A DNA stretch of 64,000 bases from Cruorifilaria tuberocauda (lineage: Eukaryota; Nematoda; Chromadorea; Rhabditida; Onchocercidae): assembly GCA_013365365.1 (NCBI GenBank), contig JABVXU010000078.1, forward strand, positions 1 to 64,000, read 5' to 3'. Below are positions 45,792 through 60,100 of this stretch, in pieces (position 1 is the first letter of the stretch; each line of letters opens with the position of its first letter). Position numbers and translations under genes: made by a program. Under the pieces are notes generated by a model. It had not been told where the DNA came from and ran no database searches. It was given only the letters and a program-made list of their open reading frames with translations.

Positions 45792-46842
45792 ATGAATTGG
45801 AAGCTGGCCGTTTCCATTTGCCAAACTTTCTTGGTTGTTTCTGTGAGTAAGTATTCACAGATCGACATTTATCCCAGATTAGATAAAAACAAGTTGGACA
45901 TCATCATAGCTAAGTATGTTTCAAACTTGGAAATTTTCAAAACACATTTAAATTATTTGGAAATATTTCATGAAGCCTGATCATTTCTATTAAATGTTGC
46001 AGTAAAAGGATTTAACTTCAAGCTACAAGAATAGTATCAACAAAAGTGCATGCTGGGTCAGAATTGACCCTCATCATCGCAGGGCTGTGATAGAGGAACG
46101 TGGAATATGTAAAAAAATTTGTAAAAAATCAATTAAAGAGCTGAAAGTTCTTGAAGCTATATTCTGTAAAAAGAAAGTAACGACGAAGATCAAATACGAT
46201 TTCTCAGTAAGTCTTTCAATTCAAACAAGACTTTCCATCAGAACCCCTTCCTTATTCCTGAAGTTCAAAGATAAAAGCATTGCACACGAAATTCTTCTCT
46301 AGAGCATCAATAACTTCATGATGAATGTCAGGTTTTCTGAGGGTTTTTCCTTGCACTGTGCACCGCATGATATGATGGCGGGAGTGCTTCGCTATTTTCC
46401 CGTTGCCGTGATGAGTGAATAAATGATCCTTAGGTAAAATATTAAATTGATAGCATTAGACATTTATTCTCAGTTATCCCTGAGAATAGTTGAGGACGAT
46501 CTGGTTGATTATGACAGTTTTTTAACGGAAATTGTTCAATGCCATGAAAATTTGATTGAAACTATTCATTTTGACGTGGTTATTTTCCATTATATTATAT
46601 TTCAAAAAATATTGTCACAATATATCTCTTCTTTCTAAATTCATATCATTTCTTGGGCGGAAAATTTTGACTTTTCAACAATTAAACTAAAAAATAATTA
46701 TTCATTTTAGATTGGGAATTGTTCGCAAATGTCTATGCAACATCACTTGTGCTTTGTTCAAAACATTAACTATGATAGTTCATCAGATGCTTTTCCTGTG
46801 CAAGTTAAACTTCATCGATGTCGAAAACATTCAATAATGTAA
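45792..46842 (+). CDS. Small secreted eight-cysteine protein, family unknown
   Basis: Four exons, all phase 0: 45792-45842, 46009-46206, 46474-46575, 46711-46842 (TAA); 160 residues. Exon 1 is a clean signal peptide (MNWKLAVSICQTFLVVS) ending in a GTGAGT donor. The mature part is basic and has eight cysteines: four in exon 2 (SACW, GICKKIC, IFC), one in exon 3 (VQCHEN) and three in exon 4 (GNCSQ, HLCF, HRCRKH). There is no membrane helix. Exon 2 could start at either of two in-frame AG sites. The CW...D...R....C...C spacing is faintly reminiscent of IL-17-type cystine-knot cytokines, but this is speculation. No confident family was recognised. An even cysteine number and a signal peptide suggest a disulfide-bonded extracellular product. 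Confidence 0.55.
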
Positions 46843-48073
46843 GAATAAGCAAGAAATAATTATGTTAATTTCGGAACATTGCCATATATGAAGTCTGCTA
46901 AGTGAAATAGGGAAAACGGTGCGAAAATGACTAGTTTATTATGTATATCTACATCTAATTTGGATCAGGTATATTATTCAGATACAGTCATTACTCAATG
47001 TCAATGTGGACAAAAATAGTATCATAATGTATTTGATTTATTAAGCAAAAGGCAGGTTGGCAGCTTAAGAAAAAACAAAAAGGACAACAGACAACAAACA
47101 TGAAGTTTATGAACATTTGATATTAATGCGAATATTAATGAAGAATTTTTCCGCTTTTTGACGGTATACGACTTCTCATCTATGTTATTGATCTAATCTG
47201 AGAAAGATGAAGCAAAAAGATCGAAAATGGAAACGATAGTGATGAATGAAAAAACGGCATGTTTTTTATTTTATTATCAAATATAAATTATAGAAAAAGA
47301 TGAGACTAATTGAGCTAAATCATCACATTATCAAGCAGGATGTGTAAAATTTTTATAAATTTAGAGCTTATAACAAACATTTAGAAAAATTCTATTTGAG
47401 CGGAAAAAGTTCTTCAATTTCTGATATAAATTATGAAATTTAAAGACAAAGCTGCATAGGTTAAAAATTTCCTTAAAAAATTCCAGCATGTGAAAATCTG
47501 GAAGAAAATTTATTAAGAGTGAAAAATGAACGTGACAAAATTCTAAAATTGAATAGTAAATATGTTCAGCTGGAATAAGTATGTCCATTAGGATATTTTT
47601 TATCTTTTACTAAATACTTTCTAATAATATCTCAGATACAAAATTGATAATGAGATGAAGCAGTGAATGCTCCAAAACAGAGATATCATCAATATTCAAA
47701 TCAAAAGCTTGAACGAATAATAGGTAAATTCGTCATGTAAAGGTAGAAAATTCACTGAAAGCATTTACCACTTAGTAGCTGGTTGGAATTTGAGTTAATT
47801 ATTAGTACCTCGAGGGTGAAAATTTTAAACTTCTATAGTAATTTTTAGTCTTATTAATTCATCGTACGAATAAAAAATTTAAGTTGCTATCCAACTGATA
47901 TATAGTTATTCGAACTTGAAGTCCTAAATTCAAATTGGATTGATTAAAATACAAGAATTTGAAATTTGAAAAAGAGAAAAATCAGAAGATTAATCAGGAT
48001 CAAGTAAAAGAGTAATATAAATATTGAACTGTCATATTTGGTACCACTCGATGATTCGATAGCAAATTCACTC
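46843..48073. other. Intergenic, convergent 3' flanks
   Basis: Between the secreted-protein gene (+) and the polytopic membrane protein gene (-). No coding or repeat signal found. Confidence 0.45.
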
Positions 48074-51000
48074 TTAGCTGAAAATATGTCCAATTCTCGT
48101 CTGCGCAGTAGAAGAATTAACATTTCGAAAATATCCCCCCGAGTCACCTCTACAACTGCTCTCCGCACCCACTGCCGCATACGGCGAATCAAACACTTGA
48201 GGGTTGACTAGCGCATATCCATAAAACCTGTAACGCTTACTTATATATGTATCAAACTTCTTAATTTCCATATGGCATGTACAATCGCTTTTGAATCATT
48301 TAAGGAACGAATTACAGATCCTATTTATCAAAACAAATAGCAAATAATAGCTGATTTTATGTTGTATATTAAATTCTCTTGATTTTGGAATTTAATCTCA
48401 GCTAGCAAATCAAATTCAAAAGTCCCACAAAATAATAAAACTTATTTTGAAGAGGTTTTAAAGGGATTTTTCCAAGGATTTGACTGAAACAAACACCAAA
48501 GCCACAAGTCCAAAACTTAATTTTGGAATGAAGTGATTGAAAAAATGTGAAAAAAAACCCTGAGTCAATCTTGTAAGGTTGATCGTAGTAACGTTTCGAA
48601 GTCTGATAACAATACGGATTTTCGTCTGTTGACCAATAAATCGATTGTTCCTCCATATGTCGAACTGGCAAAGCCTTAATCTCGATTAATTTCGTTACTT
48701 TTTGAGGAATGAAGTACAAATATTTCGTGTGTTCGATAAAGTATAAAGTAGTCTAGTTGATCATACTTAACAGAGGTGTACAGTTTAAAACTGAATTTTG
48801 TGAGTTTTAATTTAGAGCCATATTTGCAATAAATCATAAATTATTGAATTAATCTAGGATGATCAACAAGAAAAAACTAGCTGGTGATATGTTATTTTCA
48901 AAACATCTGTCTTTGCCGGAATAGATTAGTCGAAGCACCGAAATGAGATAAATAATAAATATCTATTCTATACTCAGTTATAAAAGAGCAATTACCTGGA
49001 TTTGTGGACTGATCAGTGTCCGCAAAGTACCATAATTGTTTTCTTCACATGGTACGATGGTTGATGCCCTGCTTGTAGGCTTCCGATGTGTTTCATGTAG
49101 GAAGCTAAACCATAATTAAAATTTCTATAAAAGTTGAAAGACGCTGGTTCAAGTAAGAAACTTCAATTGCTATGACCTTAAAAAGCGAGTGAATTTGAGC
49201 TGCTAGTAAACTATTAAAAGAGAAGAGCGAATCGTATACACTAAAAGAAGGTTCAATTCCTAAAAGAAATTTCAAAATTTATGAATTATCGATTGATTGA
49301 TGATTTAAGTTTTCTTGAAGCTTCAAAAAAAATCCTGCAACATTCAAAATGAATTCTTTATCTTTCTACCAATCATCAGATCAATTTCTAAATGAAAAAG
49401 AAAAGCTGGAAAATGACTAGCACAATATTCCCGATCTTTAAATTAAATTAAAAAAACATTTCAGTAGAATTTGCTATTTGCTCGACAAAATTGTAGTTTT
49501 TCTTTTCAATCGTTAGCAATACCAAAAAGTTTTTTTGATTAAAATTAAAATTAAAAATCAAACCTAATAACAACAAACGTGGAACAAAATGTACAAATGA
49601 TACAAGCAATAGTGGCGCAAGTAATTAATACTAACGCCACTATAGTGATTATCCATCGAGATCCCTCAACTGTAAACAATAACGCTGCCTAAATTAAATT
49701 CATAAAGTTGATACTGGTCGTTTGTGTTAGAAATTAGTCACTTAAAAATAGCAAAAAAGCTTGTTAAACAAAACAGGTACTAGTTTTTCTATAAATGATT
49801 AAAATTGAAGAGATAAAATTGGATACCAGGAAATAGGTATTGGATATCGCATAGCTAACCATAAAAAAAGCTATCGATCCAGCTATTACATTCAGTATTG
49901 TTACCGGAAGCAAGAATGCCGGAAAACAAAGTGATAATGCCTAAATAAAACATTTATAGTGTTGTAATAAAATAGTAAGATTACACCAAATATAGTAATA
50001 AAGTAGTAAAGTAATATAAATGGAAAATATAAAATATTGATTTCTAACACTGACAAAGATGTTGTGAAATGACAAAATACAAGTAAATTGTACCTGCAAG
50101 ATGGATGTGCCAAATATCAGTAGACCATTGCCCATTTGGAAGAAGGGAATTTCGGTCAGTGATTCGGAAAATATCCAATAGCCAAGTATGAATACAATGT
50201 GACAAATAATAAACACAATGCCGTAGAACATATTACCCAGAAGTAACATTATATGCATACCTCAATTTAATGATGTTATTACTTTTATCCGGTAACTCTA
50301 TGATCTGAATAAATAAATGACAGAAGACGATATTAAGTTGAAATTTATTTTTTTATACAAATATCATCCTTTTTGCTACTTTTATTAACTGCATATAATC
50401 AATTACATATTTTCTTCTTGATAGTTTAAAACTTCAATTTAATAACAGAAAGAAAACTACGTTTGTTTCCACAACTCCGTGCAATGTAAGATTCTATGCT
50501 ATGCAAATTTTGAAACTTCGACTAGATAACATTTCAAGCTTGTTGAAGTGATCACAATAAAATGTCAATGCTAACATGTGGAATACTTTACTGCGTAGCG
50601 ATATCGTTGCTTCAGTGCACTGCCGTACACAATAACAGAAAAAAATGCCGTAATAGTTTCCAAAAATAGAATATGAAATAACAATTAATATATATTTATT
50701 ATTCGAACTATGCAATTTTTAGTGGATTTTAATTCTAAACAAGCTTTATAGTCCTGAATATTACTTCCATATATGTACTGTAATGATGCTAATTTGTTTA
50801 TAAATTGATCAAAATCTTAAATTATTTCAAAAATTATATCATTCGCTTCCATATCCGATTCATAGGTTGATCTTTTTAGCAGTTAAAATGAGCCTCTCTA
50901 CTGATCGAAACAAAATCAATGACTAGCAAATTATTCGTCATCGATTTAACTTACATCGAATTTAAAAGACGAATTCCCCATCACTTTTATAACACAACGT

Positions 51001-54000
51001 CATTTGCAGAGATTTACCACCATTCTTTACAAAAAGTTAAATGCAAATATGAATAACTGTATTGATGAAACTTACCGCAAGTTGCAAACAGTGCAGAATC
51101 ATTCGCCCAAGAAATGCATCCTTGGGACCGTGAACAAAAGCAGGATAAGTCGCAGATTGATATGTGAGATTGATGCCAGAGCACATCTTTTCTATAGAGC
51201 ATGTAAAACAGATAAATCCAAGCAGAAAATGAACTGATAACTTTGAGCTATAATAAAAATGAATTATTGAATATAATAAAATCAACATGCTTAAATTAAT
51301 TATCAGTTATGTTACCATTCTTTGCTTTATGCTATATTCGACTACATCTTAATAACATCAGAGTAAGAAATACATTCGTTAGGATACTATGAATGCTCGA
51401 AATTTGATTGAGAATCAATTCAATTGATAGCATACTATTTTATATCGTTTGTTCAGCTTTGAATTTTAAAATTAAAATGACGGTAATTCCTAACGAAAAG
51501 AGAATTAATTCACATGAAAACTACAAGCAAATAATTGAAATCAACAATCATTCAAAGAATTACCTAGCATATGTGATGTATGTGATACCTGTAGCAAAGA
51601 ACAGAATGGCAAGCCACATCAAATCAGCACCAATATAATTTGCATTCCAGGTTACGTCGATCAATCCAAGTACTACAAGAGCCATCAATAACATCCCCCA
51701 AATAAGATGCAACAACCCCAAGCATCTGCAACATTTACTGGATCTTTCAAACTGTTTGAAGTAATTAAATCAGTTTAATTCGTACCTCTTTTAGTTATTT
51801 AGAAAATTTGGAATAATCTTTTCCTTTATCCTCTAATGAATCAAAATTTTTGCTTCTTTTCTTTCTTTCAGCTTTAATCTTCCATTCAATCTTTCGAAAT
51901 TGAATAATATTCCAGCTTATCACGATTAATCTCCCACTATTCGAATCAGTTGTTATAAATGTTGCTTTAATTAAACATATGAGTACAACAGCAATTAAAC
52001 TTGACAAATAATGCAAAAGAACCTGCTCTGGACATTCTTTTGGATCACCAAATTTTCATTGTAATGGTCGTGTCGAATACATTTGCTAGCTTGAATTGCG
52101 GATAGTAAATTTAAACCGAAAAGTAAAACAAATAATGCCACTAAAATACCTTCAACGACGATGACCAAGTAAGTTCGATTTATCGTGTCATTGATTGACA
52201 ATGCTATAATTCAGAAAAATATCAATTATAACGCATAATAAGGAATCAAAATCTTATCACAAAAAACATCATACCTATTTATGTATCTATCAAAATTTTT
52301 TTATAAATAAATAAGAACATATAAATAACGCCTCTTTATATATCAAACATTCTTTGAAGAAACTAAACATTCCAAAACTATGTAATGGATATAAGAATCC
52401 TAAAGAAATTAAAATGAAAAACTCCAACTCATGGTGAAAGAAAACTGGAAAGCCTAACTTTGAGTTCCATTCCAAGCAATTGCGTTTACTCCTCGCCATA
52501 TCTGAATATCGTTATAATAATAAGGGTACATTTCAATATCCAATGATTTAAGGCACCAAACTGCTGCAATCGCTGATATTCCAATCGCAATCTGCAAAAT
52601 CGATTCATTTCATTAATCAAAAAGTATATTTTCCCATGCGATAATTTTTGAAAAAATCACTGGTTACCTTTATAAATCGCTAGAAGTATCTGTAAATATA
52701 TATCTAATAACATTAAAAAATGCCTTATAATTAGCTGCGGGTTGTCTATTGATTACAACTGAATGCAAGTCTATGATTGCGCTGATAATTGCCAAAAGTG
52801 CAGCAATGTGATCGACAGCGATTAACACGAAAGGATCTCGATTTGATAACTGAAATAGCAACTGAGTGACGATCAAACTAAACGGGTAAATGAAAATTAT
52901 TTTGTTAGACTATCTAAAATTAAAATTTAGACTTAAAACTTAAAATTAGCACTTAAAATCTGCCTTGAAATTCTAGACTTGATTTACTGATGACAATCAA
53001 CATGTTATTTAAATAAAAACTAACCGCTTGATGTTCATACTCAAGGAAAATTGCCAAAATTAAACCACACAATGCCAAGAATAACTTTATTGCAGCTAAA
53101 CTAATGAGGCGTAGACGATTTGTACGATATTTCTTATTCTTATCACGCTGCAAGTGACATCTTAACTTGCTGAATTTTAAATTCTTACAATTTAACAACA
53201 ATTCTGCGTCTTTTTGAATACAAATATTATGAAAGTTACATTTTTAGTAGAAAAGAAAAACAACGGTAAAGGATTTTCCAGTAAAAAATAGCTGATGTTA
53301 AGAATGTGAAATAGAAACTGAAATTGTGAAAAGTATTAAAGGTTAGATGAAAGCAACATTCATGACTGATATTTCTGTCCTTCAGTGGAATGATTCTAAG
53401 ATGATCCAGTAAGCAAGACGATATTTAGTTGCTACTCACCGAGTACTGTGGCCAAGTAGGTTGGCTGACAGCGATAAGGCGGTCAAGAAGTACAGCAGCT
53501 ACAAGTGCTGCCAAACAAGCAATAGCTGGCACTAAAATCATAAGAGAGCAGATGACAACCTGAGCCGTAAAATTTTCCTTTTCATTTCGATGGTGCAGTT
53601 GCAATATCTAAATAATATATGCGACAGTTATGCGATATTTTTCACCTCACAAACTTAGCATAAGAATTAAAACATAAAAGGAGAGCAAAATCTTATTTTC
53701 TCTCCTTTTCTATCCAATGATAGTTTCTAAATATTCTTAAGAAAATCTTATCGTTATTATCAATAGTAACCCTGTAAAGTGTAACGCAGTAGAATGCTGT
53801 GGAATAGATAGCAACAGCGATTGACGCACAATTCACTGTCTTCGCGACAACAATCCCATGATTGGAAGATAATGCGTAGAGACCTACCACTCCAGCGAGC
53901 ACGTAAATCCAATTTAGTAATCGCAGATCGATTTTCCTAAAATATGACTCGTATAAACAGTTTTTGACGACGCTACAAAGAAACACTTGTGTGAATATCC

Positions 54001-54144
54001 ATTCAAGTGATTATTGTCCGGAAAAAGACAAATACTTGAAAAAAAAGAAACTTACTGATAATTGATGAGAGGTGCACTGGAAAATTGACCCGCAGCAAGG
54101 CCCACAGCTATAAGGCCAACTATGATCAATATGATATTACATGT
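48074..54144 (-). CDS. Polytopic membrane protein with four related four-helix units (5' end missing)
   Basis: Sixteen exons read from high to low coordinate: 54056-54144, 53771-53936, 53440-53607, 53025-53147, 52712-52849, 52459-52591, 52023-52203, 51589-51725, 51076-51233, 50592-50660, 50094-50304, 49827-49940, 49564-49688, 48996-49104, 48559-48674, 48074-48227 (TAA); about 729 residues without the start exon. About 14-16 hydrophobic helices. Four helices open with a basic-leucine motif at similar spacing (RLLNWIYVLAG, RLRLISLAAIKLF, RCLGLLHLIWG, KL..HIMLLLGN), suggesting fourfold internal duplication of a four-helix unit. Short loops between units resemble one another. The soluble C-terminus is Tyr/Ser/Gly-rich (SIYWSTDENPYCYQ, GFYGYALVNPQ). 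Phases agree except that exon 50094-50304 is one base too long at CC 50260-50261, and exon 50592-50660 lacks an AG acceptor. The start of exon 48559-48674 is approximate. No family recognised; a transporter or junction/scaffold role cannot be chosen from sequence. Confidence 0.7.
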
Positions 54145-57100
54145 CTGAAAAAATGTTGCGTAAAATAGAAAAAATGGACAGCTTATCAGCTTCTATTTTA
54201 CTTCAGAATATGTACGATTTATAAAAAAAATTTATAAAATTTATAAAATAATTATACATATATCAAATGTATGATATATTCAAAAAAGCGTAAAAATGAA
54301 TCAAAAATATATTCGAATTAAGTGGGATGATTTAGAATTATTCAGTAGAACTAGTTTTCCCGATTGATGCTATGTGTTAGCAGTCTATCGTTGAGTGATT
54401 TAACGTTAACGATGGAAACACTTATATGGTTGGCTTCTTTATTGGATTATAGAAGATTCATTTTATAATAATCATGTTTCTCATTTAAAATCCAAGTAAG
54501 ATTAAAAATTTAAGAATTGATAGATAAAAATATTTTGAATCCAACTATTAAATGAATGGACCTGTATTTGACAAAAATATTTTGTGCGCACTGTCATTAT
54601 CCCAGCAGTTTAATAATGATTAAAGGATTGTAAAATAAATTTGCCGATAAAGAAGCAAAATTTATTGACAATAAATAATTAAAGTAATAATGGTAGCAGC
54701 AGAAAATGATAACAACAGTAGTTGTATATGTATGATAACGATAGTTCAATCAATGATGAGTAACAACAAATAATATTTGGAAAATTTTGCAGCGAAAATT
54801 CCTGAGCAGTTTTCAACGGGACATAGTTCGCTGATAGTTAAGTTCTCGAGCTGCAAAGCGTATTTTTCAAGAATTTATGGCAAAAAATGCATTAAAGTAA
54901 ATTGGTGATTTAGAAAATGAAATCAAAATGTTAGTATTTCAGTTGTAAATATTGATACTGAAATATTGCGATATAAGCAGATTGTGGTGAATTCCAATGC
55001 TACTTTAGAAATTATCAGCGTTATTTCATACTCTCATGACTAATTTCAAATCTGATAAAATTATAGCACAGCAATTATAACATTTCAAAGTCATAGCAAT
55101 CAATGGCAGAGAGCATTCAACATGACGATTTAGTAGCATGAAAAAATTAAAATAATGTGTACTACTCATTGGTGACAAGTGCACATAGTCATAAATCAGA
55201 ATTGTAACAAATTTTATAAAACATATGGAAAATTGTCCTATAAAAGCATATATAACACTATAAGCACAACATTAGATATCAAACATACCTATTATTAATA
55301 TTACGTATTCGAAATAACTACAATTTTTACTTTGAAAAGTTTGGAAAAAATAAAATTAAAAATTTTTTAAATTATATTAATGCATGTCAGGTAATGTAAA
55401 GACAACAGTTAATAACGGTCAGTAACAGTTCAAAATGGGAAGGCAAAAATTATGAAAATTGTATGATCATTATGCGCCCAACTCCACGACTCTCTGCTAC
55501 TGTTTAATGTTTACTGCCCACCAATAAAGTTTATGTTACGAAAAAACTAGTCGGACAAAAGAGTGAAGAGAGATGGAATGATATGACTGTATTTCATTTC
55601 AATTCGATTTTAACGTAACATAACATCCAACGAAGCGTTATGTATGAAAACAATGAGAGGAGTAAGGCTACATTCAGGTGATTTGAAATAAACAAAATTT
55701 TTATGCAATATCATTTATATATGAGAAATGTGAGAATAAAGAGATTCCAATTATCGAATCCAACCACCACTTAATTGGGCCAATTTTTTTTCTAACATAG
55801 TAAACGTTTCAGCAATTTCAAGTGACAGTATATTCTAGTATTCCTTGCCTAATTACATGAAATAAAATGAGAAATGGAAAAACAGTTGAATGTACTTCTA
55901 AATTCATATTAGTTATAGATAGGCAGAAATGTACATTCGAAATTTGCTAAAAAAGTTTTTTTTTTCTTTCGAAAATTAAGTTTAAACTTATGAAAGATAT
56001 GAGGAAGAACTCAAGCAAGAAGTTAAGAAATAAAAGATTATGTAAGTCGCAGAAACAACAATAGAAAATATTAGAAGAGTATTGAAGAAATCCAAAGAGG
56101 TTGATTTTTCATTTAAATTTTCCAATTGTACTCATAAAATTTATTAAGAGAAGAAAAATCGAGATCACTTGATCATGATATTATTGGATCCATATAAAAA
56201 GATTCGTAATTAACGTAATAGTTAAACTATTCAAAACCAATCATCACATTTAGTGTTTTCCAAAAAAGTTTCATATTATGTTAAATCATTCGGTCGTTGG
56301 ATACATGACCGAAGATGTGAATGAATGAAATTGAACCGATTCTTCGTAAATCATCCGCGAAGAAATACAAAGAAATATTGTCTACAGTCAATTAGCATAG
56401 TAAATAAGCAATTTAAGGTAAGTAATAATTTATTTGATAGTTGTTACAAATATCCTTATTTCAAATAAAGCTGAGCTTTTAATTCGATTTATTCGCTGGG
56501 AATAAAATTCTACTAGGTAGACCATCCAAACATATCAGAGAGAGGATGGGAAGATAAAAAACGGGAAGAGAGATCTTTCATCTTTTACAAAATGACTAAA
56601 TCACTTAGAAGTATTCAATAAAATTATACATCTAATTTCTAATTATTTGGCAAATTATTAACCGATCCTATTTATTTTTAAACTTAGTTCAATAATATCT
56701 TGACAGCTTATAACATAGAGTTGCGAACGATAATTTAATTTAGTGAATTTCATCTTATTAATATTAAGATATTAATGTGCAATCACTTTAATGCTAGGCT
56801 GTAAATGATTAGCTGGAAACTTCAGTGTAATGAACTTTCCCAGTGGTGGTGATGTAGCCTAGGCACCATTTGAAAAAAATGAAAAAACGACCACATCCAT
56901 TGTTTAACTGCTTTTTTATTCGCTTTTTTATTTAACTATTTTTTTGTTCTGTTCGCTAATGACGTTATCAATAAAAAAATCATGACAAAATATGATTCTA
57001 TTTCCGTACTGAAAAATGAAATTTTGCCAATTGCAATCCCTGATAATTTCAAAAAGACCTAAAGTATGTTTACATTTTTTTATTTAATGATTAATCTAAT

Positions 57101-60100
57101 TGCCAGCGAGAATTCAAGAATATATTCTTTGTCAATTGTACTATTCATAACTTGAGAAATTATGTTATGAGAATTCTCCACTTCCAATTTCATAATACCA
57201 TCATGGAATTGAAGAACAAACAAATGGCAAAAAGTGGAAAAAATCAGGAAAGAGTGCGAATGATATGTTTGTCATTTCATTTCCTAAAACAAAATGCTCA
57301 TTTTTTCTAAAAGTTTTTTATTTTTATTTGTGGAAAAATCTTTATCTGATAGACAGAAAAGTCAATGAACAAAACAATTTTATTAAAATATTCTTACTGA
57401 TGTGATAAACGTTAGAATAGAAACATTTCATTTGATTGTACTCATTACTTGGTTGAAGATTGATTAGCTATTTACTAACAATTTTCTACATCTGCCACAC
57501 TTTCTTCAACAACCAAAGGTAACATTATCTAACTTGCTATCATTGTTAATTTTGTTAATGAATGTGCGTAAATTATATTGATAAGATACAAAATATTTGT
57601 GATAAATCCATATCTACTTCAACAGTAGATTACGGTGAAAAGAAATTGATATGATATTTCAGAGTTTATGCAGTTAAAAATGAAAAAAAATTTCTCTAAA
57701 CAATAAAAAAAGTGATGCGAAGTCATTGTTGTTGCTGTTAGTGATGATATTGATTATTGTATACAAATCATATCAATAAGAACAACGACATCAGTGACAA
57801 ACAACTTTAAATGCTTTAAAATTAGTCATAGATCGATAAGTTCGCAAATGTCCAAAAAAAAGACTGCGATCTCATATTCCTCCTCAAAAGTTCTACAATA
57901 ATCAGTAATTTCAAGTAAATGATAAGAGAGTAATATCGAGCGGAATATGTGTAAAAATAACAGGTAAAGTTCACAAATATGATACTTGAAAATAGATATA
58001 TATAAATAAAATGAATGAATGGTTGTACTCGAAGAAATTGTACTTTTCATCAATGTTGAAAGCTAAAATATGAAGCATTGCATTTCCCTATTCAAAAATT
58101 TCTTCAAATAAAAGGAAAACACTAGAATTGTAAGAAAAATAATCGAATGGCACATTTCTGAAAAGAAAAGAAACATTGAATTACAATAACTAAATGCAAT
58201 TTGAATGCTATGGAATGCATCTTTAAATGTTTCATTTCATTCTTATTTTTAAAAGAATATATTGCTATTAAATTGTTATCAGTAATGCTTTTGCTAAGCG
58301 ATAGATAATTGCTAGTGGGTGATTTTGCCGTATATTGATAAGAAGATTGATAAACATAATGAATTTTACAAAAAATAGAAAGGCCTGATAATAGATTGAG
58401 TTGTCACTTTTTAGTCTTTCAAGTTATGATTTAATGGTTATTTACAGACAATTTAATATTGCAAAAAATTTTTAAAAATATGAATGAGAAAGAATGTATT
58501 TAAAATGATTCTTCTGAAAACAGTAAAATCAATTCATTTCATTTGATTTCTTCCCTTTCTCTCTCTCTCTTTTCCGTGTATCTTATTCATTTTTCACTGA
58601 ATATTTCAGATTGTCTTACATTCTTCCATATCCTTTTCTGAAACAGTACATTCAACGCAAATTTATATCGTTTATTATAACATCAAATACAAATATCAAC
58701 TAATTTACCAATTTTCTTATTAATTAGGATTCATGAGTTTGAGCAGGATCTAAATTTAATCAGATTGCTGTAACTAATCTTTCAATACTCGAAGTGTATA
58801 TATTCAAAGTTGTCAAAAACTTCCTGAAATTAAGATATCCATGAAAGTAAATTTCGCCTAGTATTAATGATTGATAAAATAATAGAGAAATAATACAGAA
58901 AGCCACAATAATTATCTCAAAATATTACGTTAAGAATATCAATTAATATCACAATTATTTCTGTATCATTATTATCATTATTATTATCACTGTTGTTGCG
59001 CAGTAATCATTACAACTTTTACTTAATTTTTATTAGCTTGTACTTAATAAGAATAACAAGTGCTCGCAAATTGAGCAGTTGATTATTAAAATTATTTTAC
59101 AGTTGCAATTAATAAAAATGTTTATTCCAGTAAAAAGGCAGAATCAGAATTGTTAATAATTCTTTACTGTAACTTTTACTCAGAAAGATTCTGAGCATAA
59201 CTTTCATGGATTAGTCAATTTCAGTGAGGTTAACAAATGAGAATTTTTTTCTTTTTCAAAAAATTAAGATAAACTTTTGAGTTATCGTTGATAAATTAGG
59301 TTTAAAATCATAAAATGACTTTTATTAAATCTCAAATAAATAATTCCAAGAAAAATAAAATTCTCGGAATTCTTTTTGATGGACTCATCATGAATTTTGG
59401 ATGCGATTAAAATTTGCAACACGAAGAATAATTTCTATATTTTTCTTTAAGACTTTTTTCAGCATGAACCTTCTTGCATAGGTAAGCATGGATTTACAAA
59501 CTTCGAACTCTTTACATTAAATAATTCCTTTCTGAATCATATAATTTATTCTCCACACTATCCTGCACTCAGGACAATCAATTAATTGAATTTAAATTTA
59601 TAATAGAATGACTGAATAAATTTATAATAGGAGACTGATAATAATATATTATCATAAACCATTAAGCTGGTTGCATGTCGCATATTGTAACTGTTCATTT
59701 TCATTTTTACGAATAATACAACAATAACATTGACATACTTTTGTAATTATAACATACAAAAGAGCTCAATTGGCGGATATTCAAATAAGTTTTTTCTTTA
59801 ATGATATAACTAATGAAAATAAAACTGATAGAAGAAAATTAATTCATGATTCACAATTTCCAAGTTTGGATTAAATAAGAACAGAATAAGTGAAAAATTC
59901 TAAAATTTTCGATATAAATTTTTACTCTAAACATGAAGATGTAGAAAAATCTTAGTAATATCAATAACCATTATGCAATCCACTATAATGATAACAGTGA
60001 AGAAAAAGGTAATGAAGCGCAATAAATTGTATATTACAAAAATTTTTTGTTTGCGACCATTCACTAGTGTTCATTTTTTTATTATCATTAAACAGGTGTT

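Noticed and set aside
51795..52016. 73-aa minus-strand ORF with a hydrophobic segment between two real exons of the polytopic protein
   Set aside because: Exons 52023-52203 and 51589-51725 already join in phase 2 with strong splice sites, so this is intron.
52712..52724. Second possible GC-AG donor (AAG/GCATTT) in the polytopic protein gene
   Set aside because: A normal GT donor 12 bases further on keeps the same phase, so the rarer site is unnecessary.
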